Shown piece after piece: positions 1 to 9,559 of a DNA stretch of 64,000 nucleotides (position 1 is its first letter; each line of letters starts with the position of its first letter). The position numbers were made by a program, and so were the translations under genes. The DNA lies in NCBI RefSeq assembly GCF_030063135.1, contig NZ_JASISO010000036.1, positions 1-64,000 on the forward strand, in the 5' to 3' direction. The stretch comes from Streptomyces sp. G-G2 (GTDB taxonomy: Bacteria; Actinomycetota; Actinomycetes; Streptomycetales; Streptomycetaceae). The notes below the pieces were generated by a model. The model was not told where the DNA came from and did no database searches. It saw only the letters and a program-made list of their open reading frames with translations.

Positions 1-36
1 GACCCGGGGCCCGGTCCGCCCGGTTACTGTGGAGTC

Positions 37-672
37 ATGCGGATTCATGTCGTCGACCACCCGCTGGTGGCGCACAAACTCACCACTCTGCGCGACCAGC
101 GCACGGACTCCCCGACCTTCCGGCGGCTCGCCGACGAGCTGGTGACCCTGCTCGCCTACGAGGCCACCCGGGACGTCCGCACCGAACAGAGCGACATCGT
201 CACTCCGGTCGGCCCGACGACCGGGGTCAAGCTCTCCTACCCGCGCCCGCTCGTGGTGCCGATCCTGCGCGCCGGTCTCGGCATGCTCGACGGCATGGTG
301 CGGCTGCTGCCGACCGCCGAGGTGGGCTTCCTGGGCATGGTCCGCAACGAGGAGACCCTGGAAGCCTCCACGTACGCGACGCGCATGCCCGAGGACCTCT
401 CCGGACGCCAGGTCTACGTCGTGGACCCGATGCTCGCCACCGGCGGCACGCTGGTCGCGGCGATCAAGGAACTGATCAAGCGCGGCGCCGACGACGTCAC
501 CGCCGTGGTGCTGCTGGCCGCGCCCGAGGGCGTCGAGGTCATGGAGCGCGAGCTGGCGGGCGCGCCGGTGACGGTCGTGACCGCCGCCGTGGACGAGCGG
601 CTCAACGAGCACGGCTACATCGTGCCGGGCCTGGGCGACGCGGGCGACCGCATGTACGGCTCGGCCGAATAG
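37..672 (+). CDS. upp: Uracil phosphoribosyltransferase
   Basis: Cytosolic pyrimidine salvage enzyme that makes UMP from uracil and PRPP. The 211-residue product is full length for the family. The PRPP-binding loop [10 protein letters not shown] is at residues 129-138, and the C-terminal uracil-binding segment [16 protein letters not shown] is at about 193-208. The ATG lies 36 bases inside the window, so the promoter is mostly outside it. A strong hairpin terminator follows (742-784), so upp looks monocistronic here and convergent with the LytR_C gene. Family call is essentially certain. Confidence 0.97.
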   Translation: MRIHVVDHPLVAHKLTTLRDQRTDSPTFRRLADELVTLLAYEATRDVRTEQSDIVTPVGPTTGVKLSYPRPLVVPILRAGLGMLDGMVRLLPTAEVGFLGMVRNEETLEASTYATRMPEDLSGRQVYVVDPMLATGGTLVAAIKELIKRGADDVTAVVLLAAPEGVEVMERELAGAPVTVVTAAVDERLNEHGYIVPGLGDAGDRMYGSAE

Positions 673-741
673 CCGCACGCCCCCACGCCCGGAGGGCCGG
701 ACCTCCGGACCTTCGGACCTCCGGACCTCCGAACGTTCGGA

Positions 742-784
742 TACGACAGCGGGACCGCCGGAATCCGGCGGTCCCGCTGTCGTA
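742..784. terminator. Bidirectional hairpin terminator between upp and the LytR_C gene
   Basis: A perfect 20-bp stem with a 3-nt loop (AAT) lies between two convergent stop codons. It has no long T-run, as is common in Streptomyces. Just upstream, 700-735 holds short direct repeats of the type CGGACCTC whose role is unclear. Confidence 0.85.
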
Positions 785-808
785 CCGGGATCAGGGCCGA
801 GGCCGGGG

Positions 809-1471
809 TCAGCAGGTGGCGGCGGGCGCGGGCTTGGGGTTGGCCAGGAGGGCCAGCGTCTTGTCCGCGTCCTCCTTCTTGGTCAGTTCCTTGAAGGAGT
901 CCCCGAGGATCAGGTCGATGTCCGTGCCCTCGCGCGTGTCGGTCTGCGGGGTGGCTCCGGCCAGCTGGGCACCGAGGACGGAGAAGGCGGCCTTGTCCGT
1001 CCGGGGCGAGCCCAGCAGTATCCCGGGGCCGGTCACCTTCTTGTCGAAGCCCGCGGGGGCGTTGCCGACCTGGCCGATGACGAACCCGCGTTTCTTCAGT
1101 TCCTCGCCGACGGCCTTGGCCAGACCCGCGCGCGGGGTGGCGTTGTAGACGTTGACGGTGATCTGGCCGGGTTGGGGCAGCCCGGCGGCCGGTTTGCCTC
1201 CGGCGCCGCCCGCCGTGTCGGTCTTGGCGACGGGTTTCGCGCTCGCGGCGGCCTTCGCGCAGTCCTTGGCGGCGGCGGAGCGCTTGCCGCCGTCGCCCCG
1301 GAAGACGCCGATGAGCTGCAGCCCCCCGTAGCCGAGCAGCGCGAGCGCGACGACCGCACCGAGCACGGCGAACACGATCCGCCGACGACGTCGGGGACGG
1401 TGCATGCGGGGGTAGGCGGCTCCCGTGACGCGGTACTTTCCGCCCATGCCGGGGGGAGTGAGCATGCTCAT
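809..1471 (-). CDS. LytR C-terminal domain membrane protein
   Basis: A 220-residue single-pass membrane protein. A basic N-terminus (RPRRRRR, about 26-32) precedes one hydrophobic segment at about 33-55. A low-complexity Lys/Ala/Gly linker leads to a LytR_C domain (about 103-210) opening with ITVNVYNATPRAGLA. This domain is found in cell-envelope LCP (LytR-CpsA-Psr) proteins, but the catalytic LCP domain is absent, so a role in envelope biogenesis is inferred only. ATG at 1471 is used; an in-frame ATG at 1465 is an alternative, and neither has a strong Shine-Dalgarno sequence. Confidence 0.85.
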   Translation of the reverse strand: MSMLTPPGMGGKYRVTGAAYPRMHRPRRRRRIVFAVLGAVVALALLGYGGLQLIGVFRGDGGKRSAAAKDCAKAAASAKPVAKTDTAGGAGGKPAAGLPQPGQITVNVYNATPRAGLAKAVGEELKKRGFVIGQVGNAPAGFDKKVTGPGILLGSPRTDKAAFSVLGAQLAGATPQTDTREGTDIDLILGDSFKELTKKEDADKTLALLANPKPAPAATC

Positions 1472-1573
1472 GGGCGGCAGCGTAGTGCGGCCCGGTGACG
1501 ATGCCTACTCAATGATCTGTTCATAGGCCAAGGCCGACCCGAAAGGCGCAATCCAGGGGATACCCGGCGCCGC

Positions 1574-1870
1574 TCAGCCCAGTTCTAGGACGCGCGCGTG
1601 CAGCACCTGGCGCTGCTGGAGCGCGGCGCGGACGGCGCGGTGCAGCCCGTCCTCCAGGTAGAGGTCGCCCTGCCACTTCACGACGTGGGCGAAGAGGTCG
1701 CCGTAGAAAGTCGAGTCCTCGGCGAGCAGCGTTTCGAGGTCCAGCTGGCCCTTGGTGGTCACGAGCTGGTCCAGCCGGACCGGGCGCGGCGCGACATCCG
1801 CCCACTGCCGGGTGGTTTCCCTGCCGTGGTCGGGGTACGGCCGCCCGCTTCCGATGCGCTTGAAGATCAC
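1574..1870 (-). CDS. Small VapB-like / ParB-nuclease-like protein
   Basis: A 98-residue cytosolic protein with a GTG start. It is a conserved Streptomyces protein that I recall being labelled a VapB-family antitoxin. The internal motif ending LEDGLHRAVRAALQQRQVLHARV also resembles the ParB/sulfiredoxin-type fold (DGxHR motif). No toxin gene sits beside it: the neighbours are the LytR_C gene and the divergent HerA-like gene. The antitoxin label should therefore be treated as doubtful. Function unknown. Confidence 0.7.
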   Translation of the reverse strand: MIFKRIGSGRPYPDHGRETTRQWADVAPRPVRLDQLVTTKGQLDLETLLAEDSTFYGDLFAHVVKWQGDLYLEDGLHRAVRAALQQRQVLHARVLELG

Positions 1871-1958
1871 ACGGAAAGCCTACCGGTCAAGGGCCTGCGG
1901 GCGCAGCCTCGTCGCCGTGGTGCAAAAGTGGCAGAGAGCGCTATTTCGGGAGTGATGC

Positions 1959-3560
1959 ATGAGCGAGAGCAGTCACGAGAGCAACGAAACGGCGACGGCG
2001 GCCCCCGCGGCCGACCGGATCCTCGCCGGGTACGGCTTTACAGGACCGGCGCTCGACCTGGGGGCCCTGCTCTGGGACGGCGTCTGCCTCCCGGACCACC
2101 AGATCCGCATCCCACTGTCCATGCTCAACCGCCACGGCCTGGTCGCGGGCGCCACCGGCACCGGCAAGACCAAGACGCTCCAGCTGATCGCCGAACAGCT
2201 CTCGGCGAACGGGGTGCCCGTCTTCCTCGCCGACATCAAGGGAGACGTTTCCGGAATCTCCGCTCCCGGTGTCCCCGGCGAGAAGATCGAGGAGCGGGCG
2301 AAGGACGTCGCCCAGGACTGGCGGGCAACCGGGCATCCCTGCGAGTTCTATTCGCTCGGCGGAATCGGCCCCGGCATTCCGGTCCGGGCGACCGTGACCA
2401 GTTTCGGCCCGGTCCTGATGTCGAAGGTGCTCCAGCTCAACCAGACCCAGGAGCAGTCCCTCGGCCTGATCTTCCACTACGCGGATTCCAAGGGCCTGCA
2501 GCTGATCGACCTCAAGGACCTGCGGGCGACCGTCGCCTTCCTCGTCTCGGACCAGGGCAGACCCGAGCTGAAGGGCATCGGCGGCCTGTCCACCGTGACC
2601 GCCGGGGTGATCCTGCGCGCGCTCACCGCATTCGAACAGCAGGGGGCCACGGAATTCTTCGGAGAGCCGGAATTCGACACCAGTGAATTCCTCCGTACGG
2701 CGGCGGACGGACGCGGCACGGTGTCCGTCCTGGAACTGCCCGCGGTCCAGGACAAGCCGCAGCTCTTCTCCACCTTCCTGATGTGGCTGCTCGCCGATCT
2801 CTTCAGTGATCTGCCGGAGGTCGGGGACCTGGAGCAGCCGAAACTCGTCTTCTTCATCGACGAGGCGCACCTCCTCTTCAACGGCGCCTCGAAGGCCTTC
2901 CTCGACTCCATCACCCAGACGGTCCGGCTCATCCGCTCCCGCGGCGTCGGCATCTTCTTCGTGACCCAGACCCCCAAGGACGTGCCCGCCGACGTCCTCG
3001 CCCAGCTCGGCAACCGGGTCCAGCACGCACTGCGCGCCTTCACCCCGGACGACGCGAAGGCGCTCAAGGCCACCGTGCGCACGTTCCCCAATTCGGAGTA
3101 CGACCTGGAGGAGCTGCTCACCCAGCTGGGCACCGGCGAGGCGGTGGTCACCGTGCTCAGCGAGAAGGGCGCGCCCACGCCGGTCGCCGCCACCCGGCTG
3201 CGCGCTCCGCAGTCGCTGATGGGGCCGATCGAGCCGACCGCCCTCGACCAGGCGGTGAAGGCCTCGCCGCTGTACCCGCGCTACGCCGAGGCCGTGGACC
3301 GGGAGTCGGCGTACGAGCGGATCAGCGCCGACCAGGCGGCAGCCGAGGCCGCCGCGGAGACGGCCGCGGCCGCCGCCGAGGCCGAGAAGGAGGCGAAGGA
3401 GGCCGCGAAGACGGCGCGCACCGCGCCCAGGCCGGACCCCTCGCTCGCCGAGAAGGTGGTCGGCAGCGGACTGTTCCGCTCACTGGCCCGGTCGGTCGGG
3501 ACCCAGCTGGGACGGGAGATCTCCCGCTCGATCTTCGGCACGGCGAAGCGGCGGCGCTGA
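1959..3560 (+). CDS. HerA-like P-loop ATPase (DUF853 family)
   Basis: A 533-residue cytosolic ATPase of the HerA/FtsK superfamily. Walker A is GATGTGKTK (about residues 64-72) and Walker B is LVFFIDEAH (about 297-305). The C-terminal 80 residues are an Ala/Glu-rich coiled-coil-like region followed by a basic end (GTAKRRR). DUF853 proteins are thought to be DNA-translocating or unwinding ATPases; no NurA-type nuclease gene is adjacent. ATG at 1959 follows a purine-rich stretch. The last 25 bp of the gene, including its stop codon, are tandemly repeated downstream. Confidence 0.9.
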   Translation: MSESSHESNETATAAPAADRILAGYGFTGPALDLGALLWDGVCLPDHQIRIPLSMLNRHGLVAGATGTGKTKTLQLIAEQLSANGVPVFLADIKGDVSGISAPGVPGEKIEERAKDVAQDWRATGHPCEFYSLGGIGPGIPVRATVTSFGPVLMSKVLQLNQTQEQSLGLIFHYADSKGLQLIDLKDLRATVAFLVSDQGRPELKGIGGLSTVTAGVILRALTAFEQQGATEFFGEPEFDTSEFLRTAADGRGTVSVLELPAVQDKPQLFSTFLMWLLADLFSDLPEVGDLEQPKLVFFIDEAHLLFNGASKAFLDSITQTVRLIRSRGVGIFFVTQTPKDVPADVLAQLGNRVQHALRAFTPDDAKALKATVRTFPNSEYDLEELLTQLGTGEAVVTVLSEKGAPTPVAATRLRAPQSLMGPIEPTALDQAVKASPLYPRYAEAVDRESAYERISADQAAAEAAAETAAAAAEAEKEAKEAAKTARTAPRPDPSLAEKVVGSGLFRSLARSVGTQLGREISRSIFGTAKRRR

Positions 3561-3635
3561 CGGCACGGCGAAGCGGCGGCGCTGACGGCACGGCGAAGCG
3601 GCGGCGGTGACGGCACGGCGAAGCGGCGGCGGTGA
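3536..3635 (+). repeat. 25-bp tandem repeat, four copies, covering the HerA-like stop codon
   Basis: Four head-to-tail 25-bp units at 3536-3560, 3561-3585, 3586-3610 and 3611-3635. Units 1 and 2 are identical; units 3 and 4 differ by one base (GGCGCTGA to GGCGGTGA). Unit 1 encodes the protein's C-terminal Gly-Thr-Ala-Lys-Arg-Arg-Arg and the TGA stop, so the repeats carry stop codons but are not translated beyond the first. Confidence 0.97.
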
Positions 3636-3743
3636 TTCCGCGGACCGGGACACGGCCGTGCCGGGCCCCGGTTTCCGTCCTCCAGGGGGGAATTGAGCCA
3701 TCCGGGTGACGTCCCCGTACCCGTCGCTGAGAGACTCGTGGGC

Positions 3744-4676
3744 ATGCGGACCGAACTCACCGACACCACCTCAAGCCAGGTCAACCGGGCCCTCCTGGAG
3801 GCCCGCCGCGCCGTCGGCAGTCCGGCCATGGGCCTGGTGCTGACCCTGGTCGTGGTCACCGACGAGGAGAACGCCTACGACGCCGTCCGCGCGGCCTCCG
3901 AGGCCTCGCGCGAGCACCCCTGCCGGATCATCGCGGTCATCAAGCGCACCTCGCGCGGGCCGCACAAGCTGCGCCAGACCCGGCTCGACGCGGAACTGCG
4001 CGTCGGCTCCGACGCCGGGAGCGGGGAGGTCGTCCTGCTCCGGCTGCACGGCGAACTGACCGCCCAGGCGGGCTCCGTGGTGCTGCCGCTGCTGGTGCCG
4101 GACGCGCCCGTGGTGGCGTTCTGGCCGGCCGACGCCCCCGCCGATCCGTCCCGCGACCCGCTGGGCGTGCTGGCCAAGCGGCGCATCACCGACGCCCAGT
4201 CGGCCCTGGACCCGGTGGCGATCCTGGACGAGCGGGCCGGTGTGTACACCCCCGGGGACACCGACCTCGCGTGGACCCGGCTGACCCCCTGGCGGGCGCT
4301 GCTGGCCGCGGCCCTGGACCAGAAACCGCTCCCCGTGACCGGCGGTTCCGTCGAGAGCGAGGGCGACAATCCGAGCGCCGAGCTGCTCGCGCGCTGGCTG
4401 GAGGACCGCCTCGGGGTGCCCATCACCCGGGTGACGACGGAGGGCCCGGTCATCACCCGGGTCCGGCTGGAGACCACCGGCGGCGAGATCAGGGTGGACC
4501 GGCCCAAGGGGGCGCTGGCCACGCTGGTGCTGCCGGGCAGCCCCGACCGCAGCGTCGCCCTGAAGATACGGAGCGACGCCGAGCTGATCGCGGAGGAACT
4601 GCGCCGCCTCGACGCCGACGAGGTCTACGGCTCGGCGCTGCGCCGCCGGCCGCTGCAGGCGGCCCTGACGACGTAG
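3744..4676 (+). CDS. opcA: Glucose-6-phosphate dehydrogenase assembly protein OpcA (orphan copy)
   Basis: A 310-residue OpcA-family protein. OpcA binds Zwf-type glucose-6-phosphate dehydrogenase and activates it allosterically in cyanobacteria and actinobacteria. Family hallmarks are the N-terminal LTDTTSSQVNRALLEARR, the VVTDEENAYDAVRAA segment (about 36-50), VVAFWPADAP (about 130-139) and DTDLAWTRLTPWRALLAAALDQ (about 188-209). ATG at 3744 is chosen because similarity begins there; an upstream TTG at 3693 would add 17 unconserved residues. OpcA normally sits in a zwf-opcA-pgl operon. Here the neighbours are a HerA-like ATPase and a repair protein, so this is probably a second, stand-alone copy. 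Confidence 0.9.
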   Translation: MRTELTDTTSSQVNRALLEARRAVGSPAMGLVLTLVVVTDEENAYDAVRAASEASREHPCRIIAVIKRTSRGPHKLRQTRLDAELRVGSDAGSGEVVLLRLHGELTAQAGSVVLPLLVPDAPVVAFWPADAPADPSRDPLGVLAKRRITDAQSALDPVAILDERAGVYTPGDTDLAWTRLTPWRALLAAALDQKPLPVTGGSVESEGDNPSAELLARWLEDRLGVPITRVTTEGPVITRVRLETTGGEIRVDRPKGALATLVLPGSPDRSVALKIRSDAELIAEELRRLDADEVYGSALRRRPLQAALTT

Positions 4677-4685
4677 GCGGCGGGC

Positions 4686-5297
4686 TCAGTCGGCCGTCGC
4701 CCCGGCCGCCCCGTCGGCCTTCCCGGCCTTGGCGGCGGCCTTCATCTCCTGTTTGTGCGCCCGCACCTTGGCGAGCGAGCCCGGCCCGGTGATGTCGGCG
4801 GCCGACCGGTAGACCCCGGCGGCCCCGTAGCCGCCCGCCGCCTCCCGCCACCCCTTCGGCCGCACGCCGAGCCGCTTGCCCAGCAGGGCCAGGAAGATCT
4901 GGGCCTTCTGCTCCCCGAAACCGGGCAGCTCCTTGAGCCGCCGCAGCAGCTCGGCGCCGGTCCCCGCGTCCGCCCACAGCGCGGCCGCGTCCCCGTCGTA
5001 GTGCTCCACCAGGTACGCGCACAACTGCTGCACCCGCTTCGCCATGGCCGCCGGATAGCGGTGCACGGCCGGTTTGCGCGACAGCAGTTCCGCGAAGGCC
5101 TCCGGGTCGTGGGCGGCGATCGCGTGCGCGTCCAGATCGTCCGCCCCCAGCCGCTGGGCGATCGTGTAGGGCCCGGCGAAGGCCCACTCCATCGGCACCT
5201 GCTGGTCCAGCAGCATGCCGACCAGCGCGGCCAGCGGGCTGCGTCCGAGCAGCGCGTCGGCGTCCGGCTGCTGTGCCAGCCGCATCGTGATGTCCAT
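4686..5297 (-). CDS. HhH-GPD-type base-excision repair protein
   Basis: A 203-residue protein of the HhH-GPD superfamily of DNA glycosylases. The start MDITMRLAQQPDADALLGRS is the usual start of this actinobacterial family; 33 codons further upstream are open but unconserved. The segment ALVGMLLDQQVPMEWAFAG (about 23-41) and the helix-hairpin-helix LPGFGEQKAQIFLALLG (about 127-143) are visible. The classical Gly-Pro-Asp pocket is degenerate, so substrate and catalytic competence are uncertain. It is convergent with opcA, with 9 bases between the stops. Confidence 0.88.
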   Translation of the reverse strand: MDITMRLAQQPDADALLGRSPLAALVGMLLDQQVPMEWAFAGPYTIAQRLGADDLDAHAIAAHDPEAFAELLSRKPAVHRYPAAMAKRVQQLCAYLVEHYDGDAAALWADAGTGAELLRRLKELPGFGEQKAQIFLALLGKRLGVRPKGWREAAGGYGAAGVYRSAADITGPGSLAKVRAHKQEMKAAAKAGKADGAAGATAD

Positions 5298-5416
5298 GCC
5301 CCCAGCGTCGCGCGCGTCCGCGCTCCCCGCGCGGTCGCCGCACCGCGCGCCTAGCGTGAGGAGGCGACGGGTCACGTCGTAGCGAACGCCGTGCACGACT
5401 CAGGAGTCGATGGATC

Positions 5417-6229
5417 ATGACCGAGTTCCCCGAAGGCGCGCCCTGCTGGATGGACGCGATGTTCACCGATGTCGAGGGTGCGAAGAGCTTCTACGGCGCG
5501 GTGCTGGGCTGGACGTTCGGCGAGGCCTCCAGCGAGCACGGCAACTACACGCAGGCGTACGTCGACGGCAAGGCGGTGGCGGCGGTGGTCCCGCCGATGC
5601 CGGGCCAGGAGGGGACCTCGCAGTGGTGCCTGTACTTCGCCTCGCCCGACGCGGCGGCGACCGCCGGGAAGATCAGGGCGGCGGGCGGTGAGGTGCTGAT
5701 GGAGCCGATGCAGGTCGGCACCTTCGGCACCATGGCGATCGCCAAGGAGCCGAGCGGCGCGGTCTTCGGCGTCTGGCAGCCGGGGGACCACAAGGGCTTC
5801 GAGAAGGTGGCCGAGCCGGGCGCGTACTGCTGGGCGGAGGTCTTCAGCAAGGACCCGGCCAAGGCGGACGCCTTCCTTCCGCAGGTCTTCCCGTACGGCT
5901 CCCACCAGGTCGACCTCGGCGAGGCCCCGGAGGGCGTCGACATGGACTTCAAGGTCTTCAGCCTGGGCGGACCCGAGAACCCGGTGCTGGGCCGGATGAA
6001 GATGGGCCCCGAGTTCCCGCCGGAGATCCCCTCCTACATCCAGGTCTACTTCACGGTCCCGGACTGCGACGCGGCGGTCGCCAAGACCACGGAACTCGGC
6101 GGAACGCTCCACTTCGGGCCGATGGACAGCCCCTTCGGGCGCTTCGCGGCGGTCACGGACCAGCAGGGCGCGGCCTTCGCCCTGATCGACATCACGAAGA
6201 CGGTCGGTGAGATGCCCGCACTGACCTGA
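5417..6229 (+). CDS. VOC (glyoxalase/bleomycin-resistance fold) family protein, two domains
   Basis: A 270-residue protein made of two VOC domains in tandem (about 1-125 and 135-265). Each opens with an F-x-D-V or W-x-E-V-F strand next to an SKD or GAK segment (for example MFTDVEGAKSFYGAVLGW, about 15-32). The second ends with FGRFAAVTDQQGAAFALID, typical of the family. VOC pairs of this type are widespread in Streptomyces and usually lack a known substrate. ATG at 5417, divergent from the HhH-GPD gene. Confidence 0.88.
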   Translation: MTEFPEGAPCWMDAMFTDVEGAKSFYGAVLGWTFGEASSEHGNYTQAYVDGKAVAAVVPPMPGQEGTSQWCLYFASPDAAATAGKIRAAGGEVLMEPMQVGTFGTMAIAKEPSGAVFGVWQPGDHKGFEKVAEPGAYCWAEVFSKDPAKADAFLPQVFPYGSHQVDLGEAPEGVDMDFKVFSLGGPENPVLGRMKMGPEFPPEIPSYIQVYFTVPDCDAAVAKTTELGGTLHFGPMDSPFGRFAAVTDQQGAAFALIDITKTVGEMPALT

Positions 6230-6260
6230 GGCGGGCGCGGCCGTAGGGGTCCGGCGCCGC

Positions 6261-6707
6261 TCAGGTGCCCAGGTCCGGCGCGGTCAGGGCGCCGAACCAC
6301 ACGTGGGTGACCGCGCTGACGTAGCGCGCCCCGCAGCGGTCCGAGGGCACCACCAGCTGGCTGCCCGCCACGTCGAGGTCCACCCCGTCCATGCGGGTGG
6401 CCAGCAGGACCGGACTGTCGCCGAAGTCGGCGTCCAGTTCGGCCCAGGACAGGACGGTGTGGTGGCCGTCCCCGCCGCTCACCGCGAGCAGGAAGCGCGA
6501 ACGGTCCTTGCGGCGGCGGGGGTTGAAGGCCGGCCCCGCGTCCGCCACCACCTCGCGCAGCAGCGGGCCCTCGAAGACGTGGCGCTGCGGGCCGTTGGTG
6601 GCGCAGTCGAACACCACCTCGGCCCGGTGCTCCCGCCACTCCCGCAGGTCGGCGACGCTGAGGGTCACCGGGTGGTCCAGGTCGCCGTGCAGCATGAGTT
6701 TGCCCAT
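6261..6707 (-). CDS. Short molybdopterin-dependent oxidoreductase (sulfite-oxidase fold)
   Basis: A 148-residue single-domain protein of the oxidoreductase-molybdopterin family. The likely Mo-coordinating cysteine is Cys35 in VVFDCATNG, and the helix LPL-like segment FEGPLLREVVADAG follows. The C-terminal LVVPSDRCGARYVSAVTHV matches the end of this domain. It is cytosolic (no Tat signal) and lacks the dimerisation domain of full sulfite oxidases, so the partner and substrate are unknown. It lies just downstream of the xanthine dehydrogenase gene on the same strand (83-base gap), and both need molybdenum cofactor. Confidence 0.82.
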   Translation of the reverse strand: MGKLMLHGDLDHPVTLSVADLREWREHRAEVVFDCATNGPQRHVFEGPLLREVVADAGPAFNPRRRKDRSRFLLAVSGGDGHHTVLSWAELDADFGDSPVLLATRMDGVDLDVAGSQLVVPSDRCGARYVSAVTHVWFGALTAPDLGT

Positions 6708-6790
6708 GGGGACGTCATGCCCGGCTGGACGCGTTCCGGAAACTCAGCTGCCAGGTTCATCTCACGATGTGGGTCGCAGGTGGGTGAGGA

Positions 6791-9559
6791 TCAGCTGGAT
6801 CCGGGTCGCATCTTCTGCCAGACGACGTCCCGGGTGACCGGCAGCTCCGTGAACCGCACGCCCGTCGCGTCCCGCAGCGCGTTCGCGAAGGCCGGCGCGA
6901 CCGGGTTGAACGGGCTCTCGGACATGGACTTGGTGCCGAGCGGCCCGATCGCGTCCGAGGTCTCCATGAAGTGCACCTCCGTGCGCGGGACGTCCGCGTA
7001 CTGCGGGAGCCGGTAGCGCCGGAAGGCCGCCGTGGTGACCTCCCCGCGCTCGTCGACGCGTACGGTCTCGAACAGCGTCGCGCCGAGCGCCTGGGCCACC
7101 CCGCCCTCCACCTGGCCGCGGCACTGGAGCGGGTTCATCACCTTGCCCGCGTCCGCCGCGTGCACGCTGCGCAGGATCTTCATCTCGCCCGTGTCCGGGT
7201 CCACGGCGAGGCGGAACCACTGGGCGTTGAAGGCGACCGAGCGGGGCGAGCCGCCCCAGTGGCCGTCCGCCGCCGTCTCGTCGAGCTTGCCCTGGTCGTA
7301 CGCGGCCTCGTACAGCTCCTTGAGCGTGACGGTCCGGCCCGCGCACTCGAAGGCCTCGGCCTCCAGCGTGCACAGGTGCCGGGCCACGCCCGTGTGCCGG
7401 GCCGCGAAGGTCTGGAGCCGCTCCGCGAGGGAGCCCGCCGCCAGCAGCACCGCCTTGCCCGCCACCACCGTGCCCGCCGAACCGAACGCGCCGGTGTCGT
7501 GGCGGACGACGTCCGTGTCCGACTGGCGGACCGCGATCCGGTCCACCGTGGTGTTCAGCGCGCCCGCGGTGATCTGCTGGTGGACGGTGGTCGTGCCGTT
7601 GCCGAACTCGGCCGTGCCGACCGCGATGTCGTACGTACCGTCGCGCAGCAGACTGACCCGGGCGTCGGCGAAGTGGCCGCCCGGCGGGCCGGTCGCGATC
7701 ATCGCGATCGCCGCGCCCGTCCCGGTGAGCCAGCCCTCCGGGACGTCCTTGTGGCTGCGGTCCTCGGCGATGGCCTTGCGCACGACGTCCATGCACTGCT
7801 TCATCCCGTACGAGGCGATGAACAGGTCCTCCTCGTGGCCGATCGGGGTCACCATGGGGTCGCCGGGGCCGATGACGTTCTTCTCGCGCAGCACGAGCGG
7901 GTCCATGCCGAGCCGGAGGGCGAGTTCGTCCATCACCGATTCGAGGGCGAAGAGGACCTGGCCGAGGCCGTAGCCGCGGAAGGCGCCCGCCGGGACGCCG
8001 TTGGTGTAGACGGAGTACGCCTCCACCTCCTTGTTCGGCGCCTTGTAGACGGCGAAGGACTCGCCGACGCTGTGGAACATGACCGCCGGGCCGTGGTTGC
8101 CGTAGGCGCCGGTGTTGGAGAGCACCCGGATCCGCAGCGCGGTGAGGGTGCCGTCGGCCTTGGCGCCGATCTTGATGGTGATCTTGAAGGGATGGCGGGT
8201 GGTGGCACCGTAGAACTGCTCGGCCCGGGTGAATTCGAGTTTCACCGGGCGCCGCAGCTTCAGGGCGGCGAGGACCACGATGTCCTCGGTGAGCATCTCC
8301 TGCTTGCCGCCGGACCCGCCGCCCACGCGGCCCGCGACGACGCGGACCTCGTCCTCGCCGAGGTCGTAGAGGGCGCACAGCGCCCGCCGGGTCAGGAAGG
8401 GAGCCTGGGTGGAGGAGCGGACGGTGATGCGCTCGCCGTCGCCCTCCTCCTTGGGTTCGAAGTACGCGACGCTGCCGTGGGTCTCCAGGCTGGCGTGCTG
8501 CACGCGCTGGGTCTGGAAGGTCTCCTCGAGGACGACGTCCGCCTCCGCGTAGCCCTTCTCCATGTCGCCGTGCGTGTGGTGGACCTCACCGCACACGTTG
8601 TTCTCGGCGCGGAAGATCCCCGACTCGGGGCCCTTGGGGTGGAGGACGGGCGCGCCCGGCAGCATGGCCTCCTCCGGGTCGATCACGTACGGCAGTTCCT
8701 CGTACGTGACGACCACGCGGCGGCAGCCCTCCTCGGCGGCCTGCTCGCTCGTCGCGACGACGGCGGCCACCCGCTGGCCGACGAAGCGCACCACGTCGTC
8801 CAGGACGCGGGTGTCCATCGGGTCCTCGGTCGGGTGCTCGTGGCGGGCGGAGGAGTACAGCCGCTCCGGGGCGTCGTGGTGGGTGAGGACGGCGTGCACG
8901 CCGGGGACCTGAAGGGCGTCCCGGGTGTCGATGCCGACGATGCGGGCGTGCGGGTGCGGGGAGCGCAGCAGCTTCATGTGCAGCAGCCCCGGGACCTCGA
9001 CGTCGAAGGTGTAGCGGGCGGTCCCGGTGACGACCTGGGGACCGGCGGGCGCGCCGAGGCTCTTGCCGACGGCCTGGCCCGCGCGGGGGGTTTCGGTGTG
9101 CTTCACCCCGCGTACGGCGTCCTCGATGGCCCGGTAGCCCGTACAGCGGCAGATGTTGCCCTTGAAGGCACGCGGCAGGTCGTCGAACTTGCCGTCGTCG
9201 GCGGCCGTGCCGCGCCCGGCCTCCAGGGCGGCCGTGGTCATCAGGAACCCGGCCGTGCAGAAGCCGCACTGGAAGCCCTGCGCGTCGAGTAACTTCTGCT
9301 GTACGGGGTGCAGTTCGCCGTCCGGTTCGCAGAGCCCCTCGACGGTGGTGACGCTGCGGCCCTCGGCGCGGACGGCCGGGTAGAGGCAGCTGTGCACCGG
9401 GCGGCCGTCGACATGGACGGTGCAGGCCCCGCAGTCGCCCTGGTCGCGGCCCTTCTTCACGCCGAACCAGCCCCGGTCGCGCAGGTAGGTGCGCAGGCAC
9501 TGGCCGGGGCGCGGCTCGGCGTCGAAGCGGCATTCGTTGATGTCGATCTCGAAGCTCAT
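6791..9559 (-). CDS. Xanthine dehydrogenase-family molybdoenzyme ([2Fe-2S] plus Mo domains), probably decaying
   Basis: A 922-residue fusion of a [2Fe-2S] domain (about 1-165) and a molybdenum hydroxylase domain (about 180-900). Second-cluster motifs CGFCTAGF and CRCTGY, and Mo-domain signatures [19 protein letters not shown] and [11 protein letters not shown], are present. In the plant-type ferredoxin motif the first cysteine is replaced by Arg38 ([15 protein letters not shown]), which should damage that cluster. ATG at 9559 follows GGAGGA five bases upstream. The frame stays open upstream into an FAD-domain remnant whose 5' end and promoter have been deleted. Expression and activity are therefore both doubtful. 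Confidence 0.85.
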   Translation of the reverse strand: MSFEIDINECRFDAEPRPGQCLRTYLRDRGWFGVKKGRDQGDCGACTVHVDGRPVHSCLYPAVRAEGRSVTTVEGLCEPDGELHPVQQKLLDAQGFQCGFCTAGFLMTTAALEAGRGTAADDGKFDDLPRAFKGNICRCTGYRAIEDAVRGVKHTETPRAGQAVGKSLGAPAGPQVVTGTARYTFDVEVPGLLHMKLLRSPHPHARIVGIDTRDALQVPGVHAVLTHHDAPERLYSSARHEHPTEDPMDTRVLDDVVRFVGQRVAAVVATSEQAAEEGCRRVVVTYEELPYVIDPEEAMLPGAPVLHPKGPESGIFRAENNVCGEVHHTHGDMEKGYAEADVVLEETFQTQRVQHASLETHGSVAYFEPKEEGDGERITVRSSTQAPFLTRRALCALYDLGEDEVRVVAGRVGGGSGGKQEMLTEDIVVLAALKLRRPVKLEFTRAEQFYGATTRHPFKITIKIGAKADGTLTALRIRVLSNTGAYGNHGPAVMFHSVGESFAVYKAPNKEVEAYSVYTNGVPAGAFRGYGLGQVLFALESVMDELALRLGMDPLVLREKNVIGPGDPMVTPIGHEEDLFIASYGMKQCMDVVRKAIAEDRSHKDVPEGWLTGTGAAIAMIATGPPGGHFADARVSLLRDGTYDIAVGTAEFGNGTTTVHQQITAGALNTTVDRIAVRQSDTDVVRHDTGAFGSAGTVVAGKAVLLAAGSLAERLQTFAARHTGVARHLCTLEAEAFECAGRTVTLKELYEAAYDQGKLDETAADGHWGGSPRSVAFNAQWFRLAVDPDTGEMKILRSVHAADAGKVMNPLQCRGQVEGGVAQALGATLFETVRVDERGEVTTAAFRRYRLPQYADVPRTEVHFMETSDAIGPLGTKSMSESPFNPVAPAFANALRDATGVRFTELPVTRDVVWQKMRPGSS

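Noticed and set aside
1598-3026. Open frames of over 360 codons overlapping the HerA-like gene and the small VapB-like gene
   Set aside because: Out of frame with the gene carrying Walker motifs; no ribosome-binding site or recognisable domain.
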